From Vagococcus fluvialis (GTDB lineage: Bacteria > Bacillota > Bacilli > Lactobacillales > Vagococcaceae), in the NCBI RefSeq assembly GCF_003337315.1, contig NZ_QPJV01000001.1, forward strand, positions 124,001 through 188,000: a stretch of DNA of 64,000 nt, read 5' to 3'. Below the pieces are notes generated by a model, which saw only the letters and a program-made list of their open reading frames with translations, ran no database searches and was not told the DNA's origin. The stretch's first letter is position 1. Every line of letters starts with the position of its first letter. Shown piece by piece: positions 10,174 through 17,941 of this stretch. The position numbers were made by a program, and so were the translations under genes.

Positions 10174-11375
10174 TTAAACGGATTTTTAAAAGAGAGTTGT
10201 CCTCTAAAATTGAAGAAAGTTAATACAATATTAGCAAGTATCAGCATACTTGTAGCTACAAAGACAGCGGAATAACCAAATCCGTTAGCCACAGTTGAAC
10301 CAACTAAAGGCCCTGCTACTTGTCCAAAATTTGTAAACATTGTATTAAAGCTAAAAATTCGGCTTACGCCTTCTGTTGGAGATAATTTACTAATTAAAGT
10401 ATTGATAGATGGCATCAAAGCTCCTGTTGAGAAGCCCATTAAAAATCTAAAGACTCCTAATTGAAATGGTGTTTGTACAAAAGCCATTGGTAAGATACAA
10501 ATAAAAGAAAAAATAAGTCCACTAAATAGCACACGTTGATTGCCTATCTTGTCTCCCAGTTTCCCTAGTATTGGAGAAGAAATAAAAGTTGAGACACCAG
10601 CAATTGAAACAATCAAACCACTCACAAAAAGAATGTTATCCATTTGACCACCTAATTGTCTGATGTAAAGAGTTAAAATAGGACTAATACTTGTAATTCC
10701 TACTTGTAAAATTAAAGTTGTAATAAAAAGTCCAATCAATATTGATTTATTTTCAACAGATTCAAAGACTTCTTTCGTTGACATCATATTTTTCTTTGGA
10801 ACAGGTTTAAAATCTTCTTTAACAAACACAATAGTTAGTACTGTATTTATTAAAAGAATGGCACCTGTGACAATAAAAACATTTTGAATCCCAACTGTTT
10901 GAGCTAAAAAGCCTCCTAATGAAGGCCCGATTAAATTCCCGGCAACTGCTCCTGTCGCTAAAGTCCCTAAGGCCCAACCATTCTTCTCTCTTGGCGCTTG
11001 AGAAGCAATCATAGCTGTTGCATTAGGAATATATCCTGCTAATACACCATTAAAAAATCTCATTACTAATAACCAAAACACATTTGGGACAAAAGCTAAA
11101 GATCCCATAGTCAATGTCATTCCTGCTGCTGCACGAATCATCATTAGTTTTCTACCTCTTCTATCTGCTAAACTCCCCCATATTGGTGAAACAATTGCTG
11201 CTGAAAAAGCAGTCACACTAATTGATAATCCTGAATAAAATTCTATTTTGTTTGTTGGAGCGCCTAGTTGCTCTATGTAAAGAGGTATAAAAGGCATTAC
11301 CAAGCTAAAACTGGCTCCCGTAAAGAAACATCCAACCCACGCGATGTATAAGTTCTTTTTCCAGTCAATTTCCAT
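10170..11375 (-). CDS. MFS multidrug efflux transporter, PmrA/MdtG-like (DHA1)
   Basis: 401 residues, 12 predicted membrane spans. MFS motif A is present (GSLADRRGRKLM, about residues 65-76), as is the motif-C glycine/proline pattern in span 5 (GNLIGPSLGGFL). The overall sequence resembles the PmrA/MdtG group of drug/H+ antiporters. A small hypothetical gene precedes it by 25 bases and is probably co-transcribed. At the junction the end of that gene contains an inverted repeat (TTATCAGATAAT / ATTATCTGATAA), which may affect read-through. Substrate unknown. Confidence 0.83.
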   Translation of the reverse strand: MEIDWKKNLYIAWVGCFFTGASFSLVMPFIPLYIEQLGAPTNKIEFYSGLSISVTAFSAAIVSPIWGSLADRRGRKLMMIRAAAGMTLTMGSLAFVPNVFWLLVMRFFNGVLAGYIPNATAMIASQAPREKNGWALGTLATGAVAGNLIGPSLGGFLAQTVGIQNVFIVTGAILLINTVLTIVFVKEDFKPVPKKNMMSTKEVFESVENKSILIGLFITTLILQVGITSISPILTLYIRQLGGQMDNILFVSGLIVSIAGVSTFISSPILGKLGDKIGNQRVLFSGLIFSFICILPMAFVQTPFQLGVFRFLMGFSTGALMPSINTLISKLSPTEGVSRIFSFNTMFTNFGQVAGPLVGSTVANGFGYSAVFVATSMLILANIVLTFFNFRGQLSFKNPFK

Positions 11376-11400
11376 CTAAAATTACGTCATCCCTTTCATT

Positions 11401-11598
11401 TTATTTATCAGATAATTTGTTATTATCTGATAATTCTATTTCCTCTAAGATGTTTACAACCATCTCTTTTTCCTGACTAACTTTTTCTTCAAAGCGAGTT
11501 AGTCGGTATTCCCAATCATAATCACGTAATCTTTTAGATAAATGACTAATATCTCCTAACAACTCTTCTTTTGAGGCAGTTCCTTTTTCTTCCCTCAC
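11401..11598 (-). CDS. Small hypothetical protein, probably helical
   Basis: 65 residues, strongly charged and without membrane segments. The heptad-like run of Leu and Ile (LLGDISHLSKRL, then VVNILEEIEL) suggests a coiled coil. I do not recognise a family. The start is placed at the GTG at 11598, which has GGGGAG seven bases upstream; an in-frame ATG five codons earlier lacks a ribosome site. It lies 25 bases before the MFS gene in the same direction. Its 3' end carries a 12-base inverted repeat. Confidence 0.6.
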   Translation of the reverse strand: MREEKGTASKEELLGDISHLSKRLRDYDWEYRLTRFEEKVSQEKEMVVNILEEIELSDNNKLSDK

Positions 11599-11667
11599 CA
11601 AATCACTCCCCATAGATAATTAATACTAATTCTACTCTATTAAGTATCTCATTTCTAGGAAAAAAGC

Positions 11668-11706
11668 ACAAAAAAACAAACAAGCTTTCTCAAACTCGTT
11701 TGTTTT
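11668..11706 (-). terminator. Terminator of the purine permease gene
   Basis: Minus-strand AACAAACGAG / CTTGTTTGTT stem with a short loop and a TTTTTTT tail immediately after the permease stop codon. Confidence 0.8.
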
Positions 11707-11710
11707 ATTC

Positions 11711-13147
11711 TTATAAAATAGCTAATACGATAAAATTGATTAAAAATAGTCCTGTAACAATCCATAAAACAGGTGATACTTCTTTTGTTTTACCTTTAAC
11801 AACTTTAATAATCACATAGAAGATAAATCCAGCAGCAATTCCGTATGAGATACTATAACATAATCCCATGAATACAGAGGTGAAGAAAGCTGGAATGGCA
11901 TCTTCTAAATCTAACCAGTTAATCTCTTTAAACGAAGCCATCATCATGATACCAACTAAAATTAAGGCTGGAGCTGTTGCTTGAGCTGGCACAATTCCGA
12001 CAATTGGAGATAAGAAACTGCTTAGTAAAAATAAAATAGCAACTACAACTGAGGTTAAACCAGTACGTCCACCTGCTCCAATACCAGCAGCACTCTCTAC
12101 ATAAGTTGTTACATTACTTGTTCCTAAAATAGCGCCGGCACTTGTTGCAATCGCGTCTGAAAATAGAGCTTTATCCATTTTAGAATTAATTCCTTTACTA
12201 TTTTCAACAGCTTCCTCATCTTCTTTAGAAAAAATTCCAGTACGACGACCTGTTCCGATAAAGGTTCCAATTGTATCAAAAATATCAGATAAACTGAATG
12301 CTAAAACAGTTAATAAAACTTGAGGTAATTTAGAAACATCTGAGAATAATGACGGCATCCCATTCGGTCCAAAAGCTGCACCAAATGTGGTACCTAATTC
12401 TTTAAATGAGTTGCCTAAAGAATTCTCAGAAAAATTAACAGCTGATAAATCAACAACGCCCATTGGAATAGCTAAGATTGATGTTATAACGATACCGATC
12501 AAGATAGCTCCTCTAACATTTCTAATCACTAAAATACTTGTAATGACTAACCCAATGACACCTAATAAAATAGCCGGGTTGTTAAAGTTAGCTAAAGCAG
12601 GAACAATCCCACCATTAGTAACAACATTGGTTGCTACTCCATCTTCGACTGTTGAAGAAACAATTGAGTTAGCATCTGATGTAAATTGTAAAAAGCCTGC
12701 ATTTTTAATTCCTACATAAGCCACAAAAATACCAATCCCACCACCAATAGCGTGTTGTAAACTTTCAGGAATAGATTTAATAATTAGCTTTCTAAGTTTT
12801 GTAACAGTAATAATAATATTAATAATTCCACATAAAAATACCATAGCTAAAGCTTGTTCCCAAGAATAACCTAATCCAAATACAACTGTAAAAGTAAAGA
12901 AGGCATTTAATCCCATACCTGGTGCTTGTGCATAAGGAACGTTCGCAAATAAGCCCATCACTAATGTCCCGATAGCAGAACTTAGGATTGTTGCTAAGAA
13001 AACAGCCTGAAACGGCATTCCTGATAAAGATAAAATAGACGGATTAACGAATAATATGTAACTCATAGCAAAGAATGTTGTTAATCCTGCAATAATTTCT
13101 GTTGATACCGTTGTTCCATTTTCTTTTAGTTTAAAAAACTTTTCCAT
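11711..13147 (-). CDS. NCS2 purine permease, AzgA/PbuG subfamily
   Basis: 478 residues with about 12-14 membrane segments. The N-terminal STEIIAGLTTFFAMSYILFVNPS and the QAPGMGLNAFF stretch (about residues 75-85) are typical of the AzgA-like hypoxanthine/guanine/adenine permeases (PbuG, PbuO). These import purine bases by proton symport. GTSNVTTYVESAAGIGAGGRTGLTSV is cited here only by position (about 343-368) and matches the conserved substrate-site region. The gene is monocistronic. The leader contains no recognisable purine riboswitch. Base specificity cannot be assigned from sequence. Confidence 0.88.
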   Translation of the reverse strand: MEKFFKLKENGTTVSTEIIAGLTTFFAMSYILFVNPSILSLSGMPFQAVFLATILSSAIGTLVMGLFANVPYAQAPGMGLNAFFTFTVVFGLGYSWEQALAMVFLCGIINIIITVTKLRKLIIKSIPESLQHAIGGGIGIFVAYVGIKNAGFLQFTSDANSIVSSTVEDGVATNVVTNGGIVPALANFNNPAILLGVIGLVITSILVIRNVRGAILIGIVITSILAIPMGVVDLSAVNFSENSLGNSFKELGTTFGAAFGPNGMPSLFSDVSKLPQVLLTVLAFSLSDIFDTIGTFIGTGRRTGIFSKEDEEAVENSKGINSKMDKALFSDAIATSAGAILGTSNVTTYVESAAGIGAGGRTGLTSVVVAILFLLSSFLSPIVGIVPAQATAPALILVGIMMMASFKEINWLDLEDAIPAFFTSVFMGLCYSISYGIAAGFIFYVIIKVVKGKTKEVSPVLWIVTGLFLINFIVLAIL

Positions 13148-13266
13148 TTCTTTATAATTCTCCCTTATTATTAAAAATATGTTCGTGTTTTACAAATTAG
13201 ATTATAACGATGATTTAGAAATATAGCAATGATTTTCTGAAAAAATAAATTAAAAACCTATTGTTA

Positions 13267-13294
13267 TTGACAAATAATCTATCTTATTTAGAAT
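13267..13294 (+). promoter_or_regulatory. Promoter of the GntR/ABC operon
   Basis: TTGACA and TAGAAT separated by 16 bases, 31 bases before the gntR start codon. YtrA-type regulators usually repress their own operon from a site near the promoter, but I did not see a convincing operator. Confidence 0.55.
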
Positions 13295-13325
13295 TGTATT
13301 ATAGACAGAAAAGGGAGGAAGATTA

Positions 13326-13700
13326 ATGCACATTAATAATCTCAGTAATTCCCCAATACACGAACAAATTGAATTAGATATAAAAAAACAAATTGCTAAA
13401 GGTGTGTTAAAACCTGGTGACAGAGTTCTATCTGTTCGAGAATTAGCAACTACTTTAAAAATCAATCCAAATACTGTTACAAGAGCCTATAAACAACTTG
13501 AAAAAGATGGCTATATTATTCTTTTACCTGGAAAAGGAATTTTTATCAAAAATGTAACTGACGCTTTTCCAACTATGATGAAAGAAAAGGAATTACAGCA
13601 ACAATTAGAATTAACGCTTTTAGAAATGCACTATCATAATATCTCTCAAGATACAATTGATACTTGGTATAAAGATTTTTTCGAAAGGATAGGAAAATAA
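13326..13700 (+). CDS. GntR-family transcriptional regulator, YtrA subfamily
   Basis: 124 residues. The N-terminal 75 residues form a GntR winged helix (PIHEQIELDIKKQIAKG, then SVRELATTLKINPNTVTRAYKQLE, cited by position about 12-60). The C-terminal tail of only about 45 residues has no effector-binding domain, which defines the short YtrA group. Such regulators control the ABC transporter genes that follow and often respond to cell-envelope antibiotics. The start is supported by GGGAGGAAG. The ABC ATPase gene begins two bases after its stop codon. Confidence 0.88.
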   Translation: MHINNLSNSPIHEQIELDIKKQIAKGVLKPGDRVLSVRELATTLKINPNTVTRAYKQLEKDGYIILLPGKGIFIKNVTDAFPTMMKEKELQQQLELTLLEMHYHNISQDTIDTWYKDFFERIGK

Positions 13701-13701
13701 C

Positions 13702-14589
13702 ATGAGAGTTGTTCAATTAGCTAAAGAAATCAATAAAAAGCCAATCCTATCTGATATTTGCTTTGAACTACATGTTGGGGAAATCACTGGACTCATTGGA
13801 AGAAATGGTTCCGGAAAAACAACTTTGTTTAGAACGATTAACAATATCTATCAAAAAGATACGGGCGAAATTTTTATTAATCAACAGTCTATTGACGAAA
13901 ATCCGAACTTAAGAGAACATATTTTTTATTTAGATGAAAGATATAATTTTTTATCTAACCAAACGTTGAAAAAAATTTCTTTATATTATCAGCATTTTTA
14001 CTCTAATTTTGATTTTGAAAAATTTAATAGTTTATTAGCTAAATATAATTTAGATGCTAGTATGAAACTTAACCAACACTCTAAAGGTAATCAAGCTTTA
14101 TTTAAAATGATTTTAGCCTTTTCATGTCGTTGCCGTTTCTATTTATTTGACGAACCTTTTGACGGTTTGGATGTGATTGTTAAGAAAAAAGTGATTAGTT
14201 TATTACTACATGAAGTTAGCTTTAATCAGTGCGGCATTGTTATCTCTTCTCATAACTTACAAGAACTAGAGAGCTTAATTGATCACGCGATTATTCTTCA
14301 TGAAGGGATTATTTACAAAGACTTCGATTTGGTTAATATTAAAAATGTAACTAAAAAATTCCAGATGGTCTTTCAAAAGAAAGAAATCCCTGGAAACATC
14401 AAAAAAAACTGCCATATCATTCAAGTTCAAGGTCGTGTATTAGTGGGTGTCTTTGAAAAAATGACTGATGACTTATACGAAGACATATTAGCTCTTGAAC
14501 CTGTTTTATTTGAAGAAGTCCCTCTGACACTTGAGGATATCTTCTCATCACATTTTACAAATGAATCAGATTACCAATTATTCCAATGA
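13702..14589 (+). CDS. ABC transporter ATP-binding protein of a YtrA-regulated operon
   Basis: 295 residues. Walker A GRNGSGKTT (about 33-41), Walker B YLFDEPFDGLD (about 148-158) and the H-loop SSHNLQELE (about 184-192) are all visible. The signature motif is degenerate, HSKGNQ instead of LSGGQ; SKG-type signatures are common in this subfamily. The last 75 residues are an extra C-terminal domain. It should energise the membrane protein encoded next. Whether the pump exports, detoxifies or remodels is unknown; the resemblance is to BcrA/YtrB-type systems. Confidence 0.85.
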   Translation: MRVVQLAKEINKKPILSDICFELHVGEITGLIGRNGSGKTTLFRTINNIYQKDTGEIFINQQSIDENPNLREHIFYLDERYNFLSNQTLKKISLYYQHFYSNFDFEKFNSLLAKYNLDASMKLNQHSKGNQALFKMILAFSCRCRFYLFDEPFDGLDVIVKKKVISLLLHEVSFNQCGIVISSHNLQELESLIDHAIILHEGIIYKDFDLVNIKNVTKKFQMVFQKKEIPGNIKKNCHIIQVQGRVLVGVFEKMTDDLYEDILALEPVLFEEVPLTLEDIFSSHFTNESDYQLFQ

Positions 14590-14602
14590 AAGGACTGTTC
14601 AC

Positions 14603-15808
14603 GTGAATCCCTCATTAAAAAAGTTACTGTTTTTGAGATACAAACCTCTGTTGATTTTTTTGAGCATTTTAGTTTTAGGTATTTATTGCTTTCAAACAGT
14701 TAATGGTATTACTGCTTGGAAAAATAATTATCAATACTTTCAATCAAATGATGCTATAAAAGATTTTGAAAAACAAATTGAAGAGTCCTATGAATTTGAT
14801 GATGCTAATGGTGGTCAAATTTTTCTTTACTATAATTTGAAAAAAGAACAAGCAATTTACACTTCAGATTTTAATAAGTACAAGGATTATTCTTTAACTG
14901 TTTTTAATTCAAAATCAGATGCTAATCAACAAGCTTATAATTCATATGCTTATTATAATGAACACTTTTTAATTTTCTTAATTATATTTGTAACAAGTGG
15001 TGTTCTCTTATTTTTATATGACCTAAAAAGCAATTTTACTTCTGCTCTTTTTTCAAGTAAGTTTAAACGTTCTGATATTTACCGACAAAAAATTTTACTT
15101 GTCGGAGGTGTTCTAGCTGGTTCTTTATTTGTTGGTAAGATTTTTTCTTTTATTTGCTATCACTTACTTATACCCAACCACTTTTTCAATATATCTATCA
15201 AGCAACATTTACTCTCAACATTATCTGGTTGGGCAACTTTAGTCTCAATTTTTCTATTGAGTAGTTTAATAGGTATTTTATTTGGCGATTGGTTATTCGG
15301 CATTGGCACCATTATTGTTTTATTTTTTACTTTCTCAAGTTTTTTAAGCAATATCGATTTAGTTTATACGACACTTTTTGTAGATGAATCAAAACTACCT
15401 TACACGGTTTCTGAAACAGCTTTAAATCAGGTGATGCCTCTTAATCAGACATCAACCTTAAAACTAAATATAGTTCCTTTGGTATTTCTTATATTAGCTG
15501 GAATTTTTGCTTACTTTTTAGGTAAATATTTATTTAATCGTATTTCTTTAGAACACTCTGGCGATGTCATTTTAGTACCTCAAATCAGTCGAATATTTCA
15601 AATTTGTATGATTCTTTATATTATGATTGTGGTATCTACTCCGACTATTGTCATAACTTTTTTCCCAGCAGAAGCTCTAGATACATATGAAATAGCATTA
15701 AATATTTTAATTATTGCTGTTACTTTTATTGGTGTTTTCTTGCTTTCAGAATTTTTACTATTTAACAAAAAATCAAAAATAATCAATAGATTAAACTTTT
15801 TTGCGTAA
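14603..15808 (+). CDS. ABC transporter membrane protein of the YtrA-regulated operon
   Basis: 401 residues with an N-terminal membrane segment (about 15-35), an extracytoplasmic stretch of roughly 80 residues, then about five more segments in two groups. This matches permeases of the ABC-2 / YtrC type. The GTG at 14603 is preferred as start (AAAGGA about nine bases upstream); a longer frame from 14531 lies mostly inside the ATPase gene. It is the last gene of the gntR-ATPase-permease operon. Substrate unknown. Confidence 0.78.
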   Translation: MNPSLKKLLFLRYKPLLIFLSILVLGIYCFQTVNGITAWKNNYQYFQSNDAIKDFEKQIEESYEFDDANGGQIFLYYNLKKEQAIYTSDFNKYKDYSLTVFNSKSDANQQAYNSYAYYNEHFLIFLIIFVTSGVLLFLYDLKSNFTSALFSSKFKRSDIYRQKILLVGGVLAGSLFVGKIFSFICYHLLIPNHFFNISIKQHLLSTLSGWATLVSIFLLSSLIGILFGDWLFGIGTIIVLFFTFSSFLSNIDLVYTTLFVDESKLPYTVSETALNQVMPLNQTSTLKLNIVPLVFLILAGIFAYFLGKYLFNRISLEHSGDVILVPQISRIFQICMILYIMIVVSTPTIVITFFPAEALDTYEIALNILIIAVTFIGVFLLSEFLLFNKKSKIINRLNFFA

Positions 15809-15881
15809 AATCAATGCATATCATTTGATTATACATTTTAAACGTACTATTATTGAATTATAAGGACGTTCTTAACAATAG

Positions 15882-15974
15882 GGAATCTTTGAATTTAGTA
15901 AGGGTATGCTTCAATTTATTGATGCAATGGAGATTCATAAAGACATTTATTTCCTATTGAAAAATAGAGCTTGA
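15882..15974 (+). other. Short open frame, possible gene remnant
   Basis: After a stop at 15879 a 30-codon frame reads GIFEFSKGMLQFIDAMEIHK and on to LLKNRA before a stop. Its composition is protein-like (amphipathic, ending like a normal C-terminus), and an ATG lies at 15906, but there is no convincing ribosome site. It may be the tail of a decayed gene. I do not recognise the family. The rest of the 197-base gap shows nothing else except the terminator. Confidence 0.25.
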
Positions 15975-16003
15975 CAATTTAATTGCCAGGCTCTATTTTT
16001 TTG
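15961..16003. terminator. Bidirectional terminator
   Basis: AAAATAGAGC / GCTCTATTTT arms with further pairing of TTGACAATT to AATTGCCAG and T-runs on both sides. It serves the permease operon on the plus strand and the GNAT gene on the minus strand. Confidence 0.78.
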
Positions 16004-16005
16004 CT

Positions 16006-16437
16006 TTATTTCTCCCATTCCATTAAACAATCCCATTGATTTGTTTCTTCATCAAATTCTTCTTTAATTATTTTAAATTCCTCTCTTAAATAAAAGTGAA
16101 TCGCTGCTTTATTTTCTTTGTAGACTGATAATTCAAGATGTTTATTTTTAGCTTTTGCATCGTCTAAAAGTTGCTTACCAATTCTTTTTCCGCGGTACTG
16201 ACTATCTACAAAAATACCCGCAATATAACCATCCACAATCCCTATAAATCCAACAATTTCACCATCTATTTCATAATAACTTAAATCAGAATGGGGTAAA
16301 GCTTCTCTAACTTCCTCTTGATGACTTTTCCAATAGGCTTGATCTACGAAAGGATGAGCCTCAATGTTTGAAGCTAACCAAATATCAATAATTCTACCTA
16401 ACTCTTTTTCAGTGATTTTGTCTGTATTTTTTATCAT
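16006..16437 (-). CDS. GNAT-family N-acetyltransferase
   Basis: 143 residues, a single GNAT domain. The acetyl-CoA loop is visible as GIFVDSQYRGKRIGKQLL (about residues 83-100, Q/R-x-x-G-x-G/A type), followed by ELSVYKENKAAIHFY, the alpha-4 region typical of RimI/YjaB-like enzymes. It transfers acetyl from acetyl-CoA to an amine on a small molecule or protein; the acceptor is unknown. It stands alone on the minus strand. The start ATG has GAGGGACAT upstream. Confidence 0.82.
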   Translation of the reverse strand: MIKNTDKITEKELGRIIDIWLASNIEAHPFVDQAYWKSHQEEVREALPHSDLSYYEIDGEIVGFIGIVDGYIAGIFVDSQYRGKRIGKQLLDDAKAKNKHLELSVYKENKAAIHFYLREEFKIIKEEFDEETNQWDCLMEWEK

Positions 16438-16572
16438 TTATGTCCCTCTTTCTCTATTTGACATTCATACTCATCGTAAGTTTATCACTTTTATCCAATT
16501 CCGACTAATAAACTATTGACAAAACCGAACACACATTCTTATAATATAGACAAATAGATTCGAGGTGGTAAA

Positions 16573-16950
16573 ATGAATAAGCTTTTTTTGATTTTCTTAA
16601 GAACAGATGTCACCATACTTTCAGTGACAGAAAACTACTGTAAACTTATTTGGACCAATAATAAACAAAAATTCTTAGTACAATTATTAGACGATGGTCG
16701 CATATTAATCTCTGCTCTAAAAAGAGCTAGTAAAACATTATCAAAAAAAGAAATTGACCTTTTTGCTCACATTTTTATAAAAAAAGACACATCTTACTTA
16801 GTAAAAAACGGATTAAACACTACCTTTATTTCCATACACGATCAACAAATAGCTATTAAAGAAGCCTTATCCCAGTTTTACAAAGCTTTCCAAGAAAAAC
16901 AACCAAAACCAAGCTCAGCAGTTATAGATATAAAAAGTCGGATGGGATAA
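16573..16950 (+). CDS. Hypothetical protein, 125 residues
   Basis: I recognise no family. The first about 50 residues look like a small beta-rich domain (hydrophobic strands around FLIFLRTDVTILSVTENY and KFLVQLLDDGRILIS). The middle holds KTLSKKEIDLFAHIFIKKD, and the C-terminal 30 residues are helical and then Pro/Ser-rich. There is no signal peptide or membrane span. The start is clear (GAGGTGGTAAA before ATG). A terminator follows at 16994. It stands alone between a GNAT gene and the 31-codon ORF cassette. Confidence 0.65.
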   Translation: MNKLFLIFLRTDVTILSVTENYCKLIWTNNKQKFLVQLLDDGRILISALKRASKTLSKKEIDLFAHIFIKKDTSYLVKNGLNTTFISIHDQQIAIKEALSQFYKAFQEKQPKPSSAVIDIKSRMG

Positions 16951-16993
16951 TATATTTATAATTGATTTTTTTCATCATAAAGTTCGTACGATT

Positions 16994-17037
16994 GGTTCTT
17001 TCTATTATCTACTCAAAACATAGAACCTTTTTATCAC
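16994..17037 (+). terminator. Terminator downstream of the 125-residue hypothetical gene
   Basis: GGTTCT and AGAACC arms with an extended AT-rich loop (CTAT / ATAG also pair), followed by TTTTT. Confidence 0.6.
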
Positions 17038-17074
17038 ATTCAAAGAATAAACTACCACTTATTTTGTAAATTTG

Positions 17075-17103
17075 TTGACTAATTTCGACTCGACCACTAG
17101 AAT
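17075..17103 (+). promoter_or_regulatory. Strong promoter of the 31-codon ORF transcript
   Basis: TTGACT, 17 bases, TAGAAT. The predicted transcript starts near 17110 and has an untranslated leader of about 87 bases. The leader can fold: TCTTATTT at 17117 pairs with AAATAAGA at 17159, enclosing an AGTTTA / TAAACT hairpin just upstream of the ribosome site. Confidence 0.65.
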
Positions 17104-17196
17104 AAATAATTGTCAGTCTTATTTACAACAAGTAGTTTAGAAAATTTTAAACTCTCGAAAATAAGATGTATTTTTATTTAGGGAGGTACCAGTCTT

Positions 17197-17292
17197 ATGG
17201 AAAAGAAAAGAACAACTTTATCTACACTAATTTCATTTTTAAAATTAGACTATAGCTTGAGTTTCATCATGGGCGAAACAACAAGCAAATAA
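17197..17292 (+). CDS. 31-residue small protein in a structured transcript
   Basis: An ATG with GGGAGG ten bases upstream opens a 31-codon frame. The N-terminus is basic (MEKKRTT), then comes a hydrophobic stretch (LSTLISFLKL, later LSFIM), ending GETTSK. It is driven by its own consensus promoter and followed three bases later by a large terminator-like structure. No gene in the same direction follows; tmRNA lies beyond on the opposite strand. Candidates are a small toxin of a type I system, a stand-alone leader peptide left from an attenuator, or a signalling microprotein. I recognise no known family. Confidence 0.5.
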   Translation: MEKKRTTLSTLISFLKLDYSLSFIMGETTSK

Positions 17293-17294
17293 CT

Positions 17295-17389
17295 AAAAAG
17301 AGCGCACAGGTTATACCTGTTGTAGTATAAACAAAAGGTATACAAAAAATCTAATTCTTAGAGCCTACTACAAGTAGCGCTCTTTTTTT
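17295..17389 (+). terminator. Complex terminator after the 31-codon ORF
   Basis: Outer arms AAAAAGAGCGC (17295-17305) and GCGCTCTTTTT (17377-17387) enclose a hairpin ACAGG-TTATA-CCTGT and a second long-range pair TGTAGTA / TACTACA. GGTATAC in the loop could instead compete for the TATACC of the first hairpin. A T-run follows. This is far more elaborate than the other terminators in the window and may be a regulated or bidirectional element. Confidence 0.6.
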
Positions 17390-17427
17390 ATTATTATTCC
17401 AAGTCATGTAATACAAATATAACTATA

Positions 17428-17477
17428 CAAAAACAGTCTATAAATACTGTATGGTCAGTATCTATAGACTGTTTTCA
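17428..17477 (-). terminator. Terminator of tmRNA
   Basis: Minus-strand AACAGTCTATA / TATAGACTGTT arms with inner ATACTG / CAGTAT pairing and a TTTTTG tail, 13 bases past the tmRNA 3' end. Confidence 0.8.
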
Positions 17478-17489
17478 ACTCTTAAATAA

Positions 17490-17852
17490 TGGAAGCGGCG
17501 GGATTTGAACCCGCGTCCAAACACATTGCCACTTAAACCTCTACGCTTATAGTTGTACTACTTAAATTTCGCTTCACCCTATGCCGCACAACAGGCCTTG
17601 GATGTCGCTAGTCTGATAATCTCTTTTAAACTTTACAGACGGAAAAGTTTAATGTATCCCACTTCATTTAGGACCCTTACTCGAGCACATGGGCGATGCC
17701 GAGAGGATCTTCACTTGCTGTTTTTAGGCAGCTAAAGCGAAAGTATTGTTTTCGTTTTTAGCAGTTATATTTAACTGTAACGTTTTTACGTAGACGTAAC
17801 CTACGAAGCGCAATTCAAGCTCAATTATGCCTGTCGAATCCATAACGCCCCC
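17490..17852 (-). ncRNA. ssrA: tmRNA
   Basis: About 363 nt. The 5' end GGGGGCG pairs with the 3' end CGCTTCC to form the alanine-tRNA-like acceptor stem, followed by discriminator A; CCA is not encoded. The T-arm GCGGGTTCAAATCCCGC is intact near the 3' end. The tag reading frame, entered after TTAAATATAACT, is GCT AAA AAC GAA AAC AAT ACT TTC GCT TTA GCT GCC TAA, giving AKNENNTFALAA. It rescues stalled ribosomes together with SmpB, which is not in this window. An ORF on the opposite strand here is spurious. Confidence 0.97.
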
Positions 17853-17899
17853 TTATTTTTTAACAACAATTAGTATAACATATATTCTATTTTTTTAAA

Positions 17900-17938
17900 A
17901 CAAAAGATTCCCTTAGACTTATTCTAAGAGAATCTTTC
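17900..17938 (-). terminator. Terminator of the bceAB-type operon
   Basis: Minus-strand AAGATTC / GAATCTT arms with inner TCTTAGA / TCTAAGG pairing, followed by TTGTTTT. Confidence 0.78.
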
Positions 17939-17941
17939 TTG

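Noticed and set aside
12387-12719. 110-codon ORF opposite the purine permease
   Set aside because: Fully antisense to a conserved membrane protein; no ribosome site or family resemblance.
13148-13325. Purine riboswitch before the purine permease
   Set aside because: No three-stem aptamer core is recognisable in this short leader.
17491-17520. tRNA-like T-arm and acceptor end
   Set aside because: It belongs to the tmRNA: the matching 5' acceptor strand lies about 360 bases away and the tag frame is present between them.
17553-17735. 60-codon plus-strand ORF
   Set aside because: It is antisense to tmRNA.
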